From Gordionus sp. m RMFG-2023 (Eukaryota; Nematomorpha; Gordioida; Chordodea; Parachordodidae), in assembly GCF_954871325.1 (NCBI RefSeq), contig NC_088776.1, positions 11,594,052 to 11,658,051 of the forward strand: DNA of 64,000 nucleotides, in the 5' to 3' direction. Of the stretch, positions 1-10,596 are shown in pieces; within the stretch, counting starts at the first letter, position 1, and each line of letters begins with the position of its first letter. A model generated the notes under the pieces. That model made no database searches. It was not told the origin of the DNA and saw nothing but the letters and a program-made list of their open reading frames with translations. A program made the position numbers and the translations under genes.

Positions 1-34
1 AGGCAATATTGCAAACTTAAATTTTTAAGTTTAT

Positions 35-325
35 TTAAATCCTTTTTAAATATATAGACACTAATTCTATTCTACTCTGCCCTTGTAGTTTGTCTATATC
101 CACTTCTTTAATAATGGGATCAATTGTTTCATATAAAAAAAAAAGATACTGAGTACAAGATAAAAAGGAATCTTGTATCTTAAATAAAAGATAAGTATTT
201 GCAGTACTGCCCTCTGGTTGGTGGCCGAATTTACAATAAAGACACCTAACAACATGTTCATCAAAGTGCCCCTTGTTAAGGTAATAGGTCAAACATAATT
301 TAGATTCTTTAATATCTTTAAGACA
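35..325 (-). other. Unrecognised open frame, possibly a terminal coding exon
   Basis: On the minus strand a frame stays open for about 95 codons and ends at a TAA at the left edge. It contains no ATG, so it cannot be a complete gene by itself; it could be the last coding exon of a minus-strand gene or a chance frame. The peptide has mixed composition (FDEHVVRCLYCKFGHQPEG near its start, then a hydrophobic stretch and KEVDIDKLQGQSRIEL near its end), less biased to Lys, Ile, Asn and Phe than the other short frames here. A CxxC pair is visible, but there are too few Cys and His for a zinc finger. No clear splice acceptor was found upstream. I do not recognise the family. Confidence 0.22.
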
Positions 326-620
326 TTACTAATACATTAACGCATTCACATGTATTTTAATTGATCTATCAACTCATATTCATAGTCAGTTGGGGTTACT
401 CTACATTCCAAAGGAGTAGAGGTCGAGAAAAATATTAAATCAATATATCAAAGATTCAACATTATTTCACCCCAAATAAAATGAGATGTCGGCAGTCGTG
501 CAAATTAGGAAAATTTACGTATAAAAGGAGTAAATACCAAAATTACAAAATAATCAATTTATTTATTTTTATATTTTAAATATTCAATTTTTTATTAATA
601 ATTTTTCCCTCTTTTTTGTT
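326..620. other. AT-rich stretch, no gene seen
   Basis: Nothing recognisable; mixed AT-rich DNA with no open frame of note and no inverted repeat. Confidence 0.5.
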
Positions 621-1224
621 ACGCTGCGTCCAAAATCTTAAAATATAAAAAAATAAATTTTGAAGAAAAAAATTAACAGCTATATTTAATGTAAAAATTA
701 AATGATGTCCAATTTCATTTTTCGGTATTTATAAAAATTTATTTTTTTAAAAAAATAATTAAAAAAAATAAATTTGAATAAAAATTTATTCAAAATTTAT
801 TTATTTTTGAAATTTTTATAAAAAATTAGTAAGTACAATTTTTAATGCTGTTAATTTTTATAAATTTATTAACCCAAACGATTATAGCCTTTTATATTAA
901 TATATTTTTTAGTATCAGAATATAATTTTATGGAAAGCATAAGAGTGCACAGGAACCTCTGGTACAAAAATAACTTATAATTCAGAGATTCTGTAGAAAA
1001 TAGGAAAATTTGGGAGGAAATTGGAAAAACATATAACCTGAATTATGATCACTCTGTTCAGTCCTATTTAAAATATTATATAATAATTGATAATTGAATC
1101 ATATCGAGCATTTAAAATATTTTAATTTATATATTAAACTTAAATGTGTCCAAAGTGTTTTGTTATTAATTTGTGAAAATTTTAAAATTTTAAGGATTTT
1201 TTAAAAATATTGTGGACGCAGCCT
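621..1224. mobile_element. Non-autonomous TIR element with TGCGTCCA ends
   Basis: The two ends form an inverted repeat: ACGCTGCGTCCA at the left and, read from the other strand, AGGCTGCGTCCA at the right (11 of 12 match), followed by weaker similarity. The interior of about 580 bp is AT-rich and non-coding. Flanks are gtt on the left and aaag on the right, so a worn TTAA-type duplication is possible but unproven. I read it as a MITE of unassigned superfamily. Confidence 0.5.
766..802. repeat. AT-only palindrome inside the TIR element
   Basis: Arms of 17 bases (AAATAAATTTGAATAAA and its complement, with one extra A) are separated by two bases. It could extrude as a hairpin, but AT-rich DNA forms such palindromes readily, so a function is not implied. 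Confidence 0.5.
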
Positions 1225-1764
1225 AAAGAAAAATAAAAAAAATGTATTTTAAATTAAAATACAGGTGTTAATTTAATAATTTAACTTTCTGCTGTAACTT
1301 TTACTAAAGCATCTTAGTTTTTGTTTGATTATAAAAAAATTTTAATGGAAAACTATTTATATAATAAATAAATAAAGGATACTCGATTTTAATTTTTTTT
1401 TAAAATGTTCGAATAGTTACATAATTTATTAGATATTATATTGATATTTGTATATTGTCATGTCAAAACATAACTTATTGTTAGACAGAAATGGTTCATT
1501 AATGAAATACTTTTAGTAAATGTAACAGCCATAAATTAGTTAAATAACCTAACGCATGTATTTTGAGCGGAAATTTAAAAGTATTTAATATTTATAGAAT
1601 TTTTTATATATTTTATATATTTTACGGGAATAATTATAAATAAAAAAATAAAATAATTAAAATACAAAAATAAATAAGATGTTTTTAATAATTTGGTAAA
1701 TTATAAGCCTTTAGTCAGATAATGGGATGATTTTTTTAAAATGCATTGATGGTGAATAGGAAGT
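1225..1764. other. AT-rich stretch, no gene seen
   Basis: No coding texture or structured repeat identified between the two mobile elements. Confidence 0.5.
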
Positions 1765-1945
1765 TAGTGTTATTAAACGGTTCGATTTTAAAAAATGGCT
1801 TACCCAATATTTTAGCTAAAAAAAATTACTCAAGCCTGAAGATTTTTCTCATAAAAAGGTTTGTACATCAATTAACAAAATCTCGAGTCATGCGTAATTT
1901 TAATCTTGGACTAGCCGTTTTTAAAAATCGAGCGCAACAATACTA
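1765..1945. mobile_element. Foldback hAT-type MITE, old copy
   Basis: Left end TAGTGTTATTAAACGGTTCG and right end read inverted as TAGTATTGTTGCGCTCGATT; both continue into the shared inner sequence GATTTTTAAAAA-CGGCT. It is clearly related to the copy at 22331-22553, including the inner motif CAATATTTTAGC. The TAGTG terminus is the hAT pattern. No 8-bp target duplication remains (taggaagt versus atgataat), and the arms are more diverged than in the 22-kb copy, so this insertion is older. The short open frame across it is a by-product of the repeat. Confidence 0.75.
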
Positions 1946-3680
1946 ATGATAATTATAGTTTAAAAAGATATTAAACATAAGCCTATATTAATGGATCTCT
2001 TATCTTTCCTTATTGTAGGGGTTCAAGTCATATCTAAAGCCTGGTAGCATCTTCTGATATAAAAAAATGTTCCAGCAATCATCTCCTTTGGAAATGTTAA
2101 GGCAGCCTGAAATAAAAGATTAAATTAAAATTACATCAGTTGGCACTTGGTGTTGCTTGCCTGCCTAGATCAAAATTGACGGAGATTTTTGAAAAATTAA
2201 ATTTTATAAGTTTGAATGAGACTTGAATTGAAATTTATGGAGCAATATATATAAATTTTTTATATTTACTCTAACAATTGCTTTAGTTAAATTTAAAAAA
2301 AGTAGCTATTATAATCTTAAGGTGAATTCACAGTAACGAAAATAATGCAAATCACTATGCATATTAAAATATAGCTATGATATATTTAATGATAAATTAA
2401 GCATCCTTTGAGGGACATTGCGGTCGTTTACTATTAAAGGAGACCTTAGTTCCTATCTTTTTTGTAATGAGGCAACAAGAATTTATAAATTTACAAACTT
2501 TCAGTCTAATATTTTGCTCACTCATAAAAAAATGCTAGCTTACAAGAGTTTAAAGAAAAGATATGAGAAAATAAAGTATACTCATTTAAATCGGAATATA
2601 ATTCCGTCTTTTATGTCAACAATCTTCCATCTATATAATATATTAAAGTAAAGAGTTTTAGATTTAGGGGTTAAAAAATTGAAAAATCTTTTAGAATGTA
2701 GCAATCTCCACTTCAATAATGAATAGTTAGTTAAATGATGATACTTTTTCGATTTTACATATGTTGGTAAAAAAAAGTAATTTAGCTTTCCTATGAAATG
2801 GATATTCTATTTTAAGTATCCTGTAATTAAAAAGGGTTATCTCCGTTTTAATACGATCCTACCATCATCAGCACCTTGTTGAAAGGCTAATTCTTTTACA
2901 GGTTTAATTAGCAAACGAAATAGACAAGGTTCATATGAAACGCATTTGTAAAAATTAGTAAAAAGTCTAATTTTTAAATTTGTTATTTTTACGTTTTATA
3001 AAAAGATTTTTTTCCTTTCATTTATACCTTTATTTTTTATCATAGTAATTTTATAAAATATAGTTCCGTTGTTTATGATAATCAGATAATTGTCTCTCAA
3101 ATATATATATTGATTTTTTTAAATTTTTAAATCTCCATTAAAGAAATTAATAAATGTAAATTAAAAAATATTTTAGAGGGACATTCATAAATATCTCCTT
3201 CATACAAAAGGTATTAATACTAAAAAGTGAAAATGCTCGAATTGAAGCAAATTAGGAGGTATGGGTAATCTTAACCACCTAATTGGTAATAAATAACGAA
3301 CCTTTTTAATGAACAACATACATATCTTTCAGATTAAAATAGGCAAATTATCTTAAAATTTATGATAAACATGAAAATATGGATCATATACGCTTTGACT
3401 AACGCAATCCAAATATTTTCAGAGGTATAAAGGTTATGCTATAGGAAGGAGGGATCAGTATAAATAAAATATAAGAAATTCGAAATCTAAGCATCATCCA
3501 AATTCTTGATCATTTGCTGAAATGTATTTGAAAGATAATTAAAATTATATTTAAAATATTTTCATATCATATAGTGGGACTGTATTAATATTAATTTACC
3601 ATTCATTATTTCAATATCCTTTTGACATGTGATTTACAAAATACTGCCAAAATTATTCAAATAACAGAATTTAATAAAAT
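1946..3680. other. AT-rich stretch, no gene seen
   Basis: A 77-codon open frame lies at 2418-2651 on the plus strand, but its composition (Lys, Tyr, Ile, Asn, Phe) is what AT-rich random DNA gives and it resembles nothing I know. No other feature is supported. Confidence 0.45.
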
Positions 3681-3717
3681 CTGGGACTGGCCGGGTCGTA
3701 AAAATAAGCAGATTTAG
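3681..3717. repeat. Worn fragment of the GC-ended hAT MITE
   Basis: A short GC pocket (GGGACTGGCCGGGTCG, then AAAATAAGCAGATTTAG) resembles the right end of the 5780-6140 MITE (GGGACTGGCC...TTTTGCAGATCTCTAG). Only this end is recognisable. Confidence 0.35.
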
Positions 3718-4296
3718 AAAATCAAGTCTAGCTTAAAATAAAAATCCCGTTCCAAGCCCAAAATATCATTTTTTTTTTAAATAACTAGGTTAAAAAATAG
3801 TTTATTATTTAAATCTTAACCTGGTTTAATTTTGAATCTACAAGTGTCTGATTTTAATACCTGTTGATAATCCGGCACTCGTACCATAAAAACCCTGCAT
3901 CAAAATTTCTGGGAAATAAATTTTCGTAAAATAGAAAAAAAAAGAGGACAACATTCCGGTAATTTTTTATATATTTAGTTGAGGTTGTTACAAAAAATAA
4001 TTATTTGAAAAGTATTACTTAGATGTTACAGCTCTGGGCTGAGGAGGCGCAGAAATGATTCAAATTTAATTCTCGTTAAACACCATTTTTTTTTTGAAAT
4101 TGAATTCTTGGACGAGGTTAGGGTGAATTTAAAAGGTTAGAATATATAGTTTATAGTTAAAATATATTTAGAAAATGATTTAAAACTGTTTCACAATTAC
4201 AAAGAATTTATGTATGCCAGATTTTTTTTTCATTTCTTACAAATTTATGTTATGTGTTAATTTTTATCCATGGATTTTTATAATAGGAATGTATGT
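3718..4296. other. AT-rich stretch, no gene seen
   Basis: Contains one less AT-rich patch (about 4028-4052, GCTCTGGGCTGAGGAGGCGC) without any recognisable family. Confidence 0.45.
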
Positions 4297-4620
4297 CAGG
4301 GGGATATAAGTTCGGGGAATATATGCTTGGGGAATAAACGTTGAGGGAAATTTATTTTCCAGGAAATTATGTTCGGGAAATCATTTATATTATCTACAGT
4401 TTTATTATAATGAAAAAAATAAATTGTTTTATTTTCATTTTTGTCACTGATTTATTCTTATTCTTTATAAATTGTTAAATGAAAAATAAAGATTTTTTAA
4501 AATATTTGGGGGAAAATAATAAGGGGGAGGGGGAAAATTTTTAGGAGGGTCAGTTTTTCGGTGGTCAATTTTCCCGAGATTTTTAATGGCCATTTTTTTG
4601 AGGGCCAATTTTTTGACAAT
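4297..4620. repeat. Decayed G-rich short-period repeat tract
   Basis: The left part repeats a TTCGGGGAATAT-like motif every 15-20 bases (variants with TTGGGGAATA, TTGAGGGAAAT, TTCGGGAAAT). After an AT-rich spacer the right part repeats a GGNCAATTTTT-like motif (GGTCAGTTTTTC, GGTCAATTTTCC, GGCCATTTTTTTGA, GGCCAATTTTTTGA). The G bias is confined to the plus strand. It looks like an old minisatellite that has lost its regular period. Confidence 0.5.
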
Positions 4621-5771
4621 CATTTAAACTTATTGAATGATAATTTTATAGTTTATAGATAATTCCTCCAACAGCATTTGTGTCTAAATAAATTATAGAG
4701 AATATATTTAAACTGATATATCTTATTTACTATATCAAAACAAATGCAAATTGAATATAACCCAAGTTATAGATAATTAAGAACCTATTTCTTAATTGAA
4801 TAAAATATTTTTTTTGAAGATCGCCTAAATCAGAAAATTAATTTTTAGGTCCTGAATGATAAACACTAGGACGCTTCTGTATATAATAGGAACTGTTGGT
4901 TAGGCATAATTATACGTTATTTGCTTAAATACGTACACATTTAATAATATTCTTTAAAACTTAATTATTATAATTTACTATTACGTGTAAATATTGAGAA
5001 CAGTTTTGACCTTTGAGTTTGCTAAAACTGAAAAGAAAATATTACTGTAAACATTTTATTTTAAATGGTAAAAAAATGATATAAGTATTTTTGTAGTTTA
5101 AATAATTGGAATTTGGTAAAATATCCTATTTATATCGAAGAAGAAAAAAAAACTTCTTTGACATCGAAATCAGATATAGTATATTGTAAATTTTTTAATT
5201 TGACCTTTAATACTTTGTCCTTTCTTTGTGATAAGGATCAAATGAGTAGCAACTCGCCCTCTATTTTTATATCTTAAAATAAGACACTTAAAAAATTATA
5301 ATTAATAAAGAAAAGCAAAGGGGGGGGGAGTTTGGCACAAAATAAATTGATAATTTATAGGAGGTCAAAGTACAATTCAATCTTGCTGGAAAAAAATAAA
5401 ATAAAAATGTATATATCGATTTATGAAAATAAAAAAAAAATTTAATTTCATTAAAACCAATTTTTTTATATATATAATATTATATTGTTTTTAATCAAAA
5501 AAAATTATTATTATATTTTTTGAAATGACAAAAACTAAGATATAAATTTGTCATTAATAGAAACTTTCATTACAGATTTGATGCTATAAATATTTAATCA
5601 GTATGAAATCGTAATAAAAACTCGGTTTCAAATTTTAACCAGAAAAAAACCAAATTTAAAACTGTCTAAATATATATATATTTTTTAAATTTTAATATAA
5701 AAACGTTTATAAAAATGATAGGTAGTTATTCCAATTTTGCGATGGTTTTTAAATTTAATAAATAAAATAGT
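4621..5771. other. AT-rich stretch with one poly-G run
   Basis: A run of nine G lies at 5320-5328. Otherwise no gene, repeat family or RNA gene was seen. Confidence 0.5.
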
Positions 5772-5779
5772 GAAAGGAT

Positions 5780-6140
5780 TAGTGATCTGCATCGGGCCTA
5801 ACTTTTCAGGCCGGGCCTGAAATTTTTTTTTAAAGTTTTCAACCCGGCCCGAACCCAAATTTTTTTAAAAAAATTTTGCCGGCCCGGCCCGAATTTATTT
5901 AAATATAGAAATTAATTACTATAATTACTCAAAATAAATTGGCGTCTACTTTCTATAAATAAAATCACATATTTTTATTTTACATAAAAAATTCAACATA
6001 AAATTGATTAATTTAGATATATTTTAAAAAATTTCTAAGGCCCTATCCGACCCGGCCCGAATTTTCTTAATATTAGGCCCGGCCCGACCCGAAGCCCGTT
6101 CAGCCCGGGTACGGGACTGGCCTATTTTTGCAGATCTCTA
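5780..6140. mobile_element. hAT MITE with GC-rich subterminal blocks
   Basis: A 361-bp element starts TAGTGATCTGCA and ends with the inverted copy TGCAGATCTCTA. It is flanked by an 8-bp duplication with one difference (gaaaggat left, gaatggat right). The TAGNG terminus plus 8-bp duplication is the hAT signature. Both subterminal regions carry repeated GGCCCGGCCCG-type blocks alternating with oligo-T and oligo-A; the centre is plain AT-rich DNA with no coding capacity. It is about the same length as, and closely similar to, the copy at 46232-46604, in the same orientation. Confidence 0.9.
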
Positions 6141-6148
6141 GAATGGAT

Positions 6149-7305
6149 AATATAGAAGTTTTTAAAAATAACTAAAAGTTTACAAAAAAAAAGTAACAGG
6201 CTCAGGTAAGAATTAAAAATAAATAAATAGATATTAATACTAAACATTCCTTCCATTTATTATTCACTTTTTTTTAATCTCTTATAATTCAATATATTTT
6301 GAGAGAATCGATAAAAAATTTTTTAGCCTACCCCATAATAATTATTTTTTTAAATAGTATAATCATATTTTGGCATATACAGGAAATAATTATAATATAT
6401 AACCATTTATGTTTATTAATGTTAAAAGTAATCATTGAAGAAAAAAGAAGTAAACAATATTGGCTATTAAATAAGCCCTAAATCAATTTTTTTTTCAAAA
6501 TATGAATAATATTTGCATTTGGTATTAAGTGTATTGTGTATGGTTTATAATAAATACATAACTATCGATTTTATATAGAAAAATAAATAAAAATATATAT
6601 ATGTATGTATTAATACTTTTCAAAATGACCGGCTTTCCATTGACACTATTTTTAGTATATAAAAATATAGTCCCACTGACTATAAAATGAGAAGTCTTTT
6701 ACTAACTGTTATATTCAGCAGCTTTACCAAAATTGAGAAAATATTTTAGGCGTTAACAAATAAACTTAAGCCTTTTGCGTATGCCCCCCCCCCGCCCTCT
6801 CCCTTAGCAATATCGATATACAGGGGTGCCTGGACGATATACATTATAATTTAAAATATTTTTCTGTTGTTCGAATAAATTACGATTCTTCAAGAATATA
6901 ATCACCCATGAATTGTTATCTTCATCAAATGTTAAAAATGTCACCCAATTATTTATGTAATATGGCATCAAAATGAAAAGATTTTTTAGATAATTTCTAG
7001 GAAGAAGCAAATTTTGGTGTATATTGAGAGGAGAAAATAAACGGCACCAATCTTCTCATTTTATCGAAATTAATATAATTTTTTTTAGGCCTTATGTTAA
7101 ATAAGTTAGACTCCATGTTTCAATGATAATATAATATAATATAATCTAATTTCAATTTTATTTTTTAGTATCTTAAACACAAGAATTAAGTATTAATCAA
7201 TCCTATAGCTTACTTACTTTATAAAAATGGCCTTTATCAAAGACGAAGAAAAAATTCCATTCAAGATTTTGAAGAATATTTTTAAAGTAAACTTTATAAG
7301 TATCA
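6149..7305. other. AT-rich stretch with a poly-C run and a short microsatellite
   Basis: A run of ten C lies at 6784-6793 and about four ATAAT units near 7126-7146. Short frames in this stretch are not supported as genes. Confidence 0.5.
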
Positions 7306-7313
7306 GAGACCTT

Positions 7314-7519
7314 GCAAAGGTACAATTTGCACGACCCCGTGGGTATTATTTTAAAATAAAATTTTCGGCCCGGCTTAAATTTTTAAAAAATATATTACAT
7401 TTATTTTTAATTTTATAGCTAATAATGGCGATTTAAAATATTCGGTTTCAAAATATTCGACCCGGCCCGGGTATATTTTAAAAAAAACTAAAATATAGCC
7501 CGATCCGTGCAGGTATCTG
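7314..7519. mobile_element. hAT MITE, CAGAG-ended family
   Basis: A 206-bp element begins CAGAGACCTTGCA and ends with the inverted TGCAGGTATCTG. A perfect 8-bp target duplication, ataagtat, flanks it on both sides. CCCGGCCCGGG-type blocks lie inside each end. The interior has no coding capacity. Related copies with duplications lie at 41723-41941 and 55542-55761 in the same orientation, and diverged copies in the opposite orientation at 10209-10464 and 15194-15450. Confidence 0.92.
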
Positions 7520-7527
7520 ATAAGTAT

Positions 7528-7885
7528 ATATTTACTATTTTTCTAAATAATTTTCGGAAATTCATCTTTATTCACACGAATACCTTGATTACTTAACTAG
7601 GACAATAAGCATTAGAATATATATCATAACATCAAATAGGGCTATAATTTGAAGTTCTTCTATTTCCATAAAATAAACACGATAAAATTAAAAATTTTGA
7701 AATTTACGAATTATAAGTAAAAAAAAATTAATTTTGAAATTGTGATCATTATAGTTATTAAAAATATTATACATAAAATAAATTTAAGAAAACAGTGAAA
7801 TCGAAAATAATTTTACTAATATAAATTAATTTCCCCTCCGAATATTATGTAAGGTATAATTATTTTTATTTTATTTTATAAGAGT
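7528..7885. other. AT-rich stretch, no gene seen
   Basis: No structured feature recognised. Confidence 0.5.
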
Positions 7886-8103
7886 TTAAAAAAATTTTCA
7901 AAAATATTTTTGAGCAATAATCTTTGAAGATTAAGATTTTTAATCAAATTTTATAAAAATGCTAAAATCTTTTTTTTAAAATCTTCTATATATAAGTAAA
8001 TATTTTGTAATTTTCTTGTGTAAAAAATCTTTCAAATCAAAAATTTACAATTAAAAACCTTCAAAGATTTTTATTCAAAATTATTTTCAAGATTTTTTTC
8101 AAA
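7886..8103. repeat. Foldback inverted repeat, possible MITE
   Basis: The left arm (about 7886-7990) and right arm (about 8020-8103) are inverted copies of each other, sharing GTTT(A/G)AAAAAAATT, ATCTTTGAAG and TTTTTAAT blocks in matching order, with a short centre near 8000. No target duplication or known terminus could be fixed, so it may be a worn foldback element. Confidence 0.5.
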
Positions 8104-10173
8104 CTTTGATTTAGTTAATTGACCTGCTATATTATGCTAAAAAAATAATTTAATATGCTGAACACTTCTAAGATTTCATCCAAAATTCTGGAAAATCCAT
8201 CCAAGATATTGTCAACTACAAAATCGTTGTAGACATATTTTAAAAAAAGTAGAAATGTGAAACATCAAAGACCCTAAAACTAGAACAAAACATTGACAAA
8301 AGATGGAATACAATGAACAAAATGGTAGAAAGCATTTATATTAATGTATGACAATATTTATGTGTTTTACAGTCTCGTGACATAATTCATAAAATGGCGT
8401 CACTGTATTTTCTTAAATTATAAAATATTTTTGAGGCTTATGTGAATCATTTTTTTCTTATTTAGATGTTTAAAAAATTGTAGGAAAAGGGAGAGCACGA
8501 GTTAAAAAGTTATTTAAGGGCTTTAACTAAAACCCGAAAATTGCAGATCTCTAATCTAAACTAGGCAAAATTCTAATATAAAATTAAAATTAATATCAAA
8601 CTACGAAAAGAGAAAAAAACACAAAATATGCAAAGAGCACATAGAATGACATAAAAATGCCAAATGCGTAAAATAACATGGAAGATAATAAAAAGCAATA
8701 TAAACATAATAAATTGTGTGAAACTTCTATTAACAAATTTTACCCGTCCCTGAAAAAATTCCTGTGTTGGGCCCCTGTGTATATACTTTCAAAAGTTTAT
8801 TCGATGCTCGCACACATATTATATCATTATAATAATATACAAACATTTATTTATAATTATGATTCAAGGCAAAGAAGGATATAATATATATAGATTAGCA
8901 ATGAAAAATAAAGAAAACAAATTTTTTTTCTTTCAAATCGAATACTTTAGGGAATTTCACAATTTTTTTATTAAAAATAATTGATTTAAACTTGTTTTTT
9001 TTTAAATGTAAAAATGTCAAATTGTAAAATACTTATTATTTATAATTTTGAAATATAAACCATTTTTTTACTTTTATTTTTATTTTTATTTCATTTAAAT
9101 AGATTTCTTTCCAGGAACATTAAAATTTCATATAGCTCTAAAAATGGTCCAAAAATATTTGAAAATTTATTTGAGAGAAGAATAAAAATATTTGAAATTG
9201 TATAGAAAAATACTGTAATGAATCAAAATAAGGGATCACATAATTATTATTAATCCATTATTAAAATAACTGCCCTTAGTATGCATTCAAATACCTATGA
9301 ACATGTAGTAATTGTCTGGTGGGAGATAGGATTAATACTACTAGGGTTAACTTGATATCAATATAATTTTTCTAAAATCAATGGCAAGGGCATTTTAAGC
9401 GGCTAGAATTGGCAAAAATTAAAACACAATCATTTGATTATTATATATCAAGCTAAACTTATATTCGAAAAATGTATTATTTTGATAATATTTCATTTTA
9501 CTTTGTCTTAAATAAACAACTTTTATATATTTTTCATATGAATCTAATATTTCAATGATGAAAATAGGAGATTTATGCCGTGTAAGCAGCCATGATAAAA
9601 ATTAGAAAAGTAAATATATACAAATGAAAACATTATTCTTAAATTTTTTTTTGTGTACTCTAAGTGTGGTTCATTGGTAGTAGTAATAGTTTAAATACGA
9701 TTTAGCTTTCCTAATTATTTAGAAATGATTATTATATTACATATTTGTGTTTACTTACTCTATATCATATCTTTTATTAAAATGTTAGTTAATATTTTGT
9801 TATAGCATTTTATAAAAAAAAGATACTTTCCTGATGGGGCATTCCTTACCCGCTGTTTGACACCCATTAGTCTATTTCCTTACAGAAAATAATAAATATG
9901 AACTTGTGTCCTTGGATGTGGAACGCAATGATAATCAATAAAATAGAAGAAAAAGTTGCGTTGCCGCAAAATCAGGAAAAAAATGTAAAAAAAATATAGA
10001 AAATTAAAAAAATAATAATTTTGTTCTAAAAAATATTTGGCTAAAATCACGAAATGAAAAAAAAATATATAGAAAATGTAATAAAAATAATATTGTTGAT
10101 AAGACTTTCAGTTTCTGAGCAAAGATTTTAATTAGATAATTGAGCATCTTTAAATAATAAATAACATATTTAG
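8104..10173. other. AT-rich stretch, no gene seen
   Basis: The only recognisable piece is a solo MITE end at 8533-8553. A 68-codon frame at 8678-8884 has no family resemblance and AT-driven composition. Confidence 0.45.
8533..8553. repeat. Solo end of the TAGNG hAT MITE
   Basis: CCCGAAAATTGCAGATCTCTA matches the right terminus of the 5780-6140 element. No matching left end was seen upstream, so this is a truncated or eroded copy. Confidence 0.45.
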
Positions 10174-10596
10174 AATCCCCATTAAATTTGAAATTTAATG
10201 ATATATAGCAGAGACGTGCAGGCCCGACAACCCGGGCCTTATTTTAATTTTTTTAAATATATCCGGGTCGGGCCGTGTATTTTAAAACCGAATATTCTAA
10301 ATCGCTATTATTAGCTATTAAAATTAAGAATAAATGTAATATATTTAAAAATAAATTCGGGCCGTGAAAATACAAAACCTGGGTCAGGCAGAAAAACTCG
10401 GGCGAATTTTTTTTTAAAAAAATCCGGGCCGGGCCTTGTAAATGGTGCCTCTGCAGGTACAATCGATTTATAATATTTACTTTGAAAACAATATTTTTCA
10501 TAAATTACTTTAAAATATTTTTGTAAAAATTTTAAAAAATGTAGAAATTTATATATATTCTCAATCACCATCAAATTTGAAGTTTAATGATGTATA
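10174..10596. repeat. Pair of 34-bp direct repeats bracketing a MITE
   Basis: The 34-bp segments 10174-10207 and 10563-10596 are the same sequence with four differences (core AAATTTGAARTTTAATGAT). The left copy stops one base before the MITE at 10209. The right copy lies about 100 bp beyond the MITE, so this is not a simple target duplication. A local duplication before or during the insertion would explain it. Confidence 0.6.
10209..10464. mobile_element. hAT MITE, CAGAG-ended family, opposite orientation
   Basis: It starts CAGAGACGTGCAGGCCCG and ends near TGTAAATGGTGCCTCTGCAG, the inverted form of the family's left end (ACCATTTGCA next to the terminus). Four GC-rich blocks of the GGCCGGGCC type are present. 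The outermost bases on the right are worn and no target duplication remains. Two overlapping open frames here are by-products of the GC blocks. Confidence 0.72.

Noticed and set aside
2418-2651. 77-codon plus-strand frame
   Set aside because: AT-driven composition and no motif.
10253-10574. Two overlapping minus-strand frames of 82 and 87 codons
   Set aside because: Both run through the 10.2-kb MITE and read its repeated GGCCCGG blocks.
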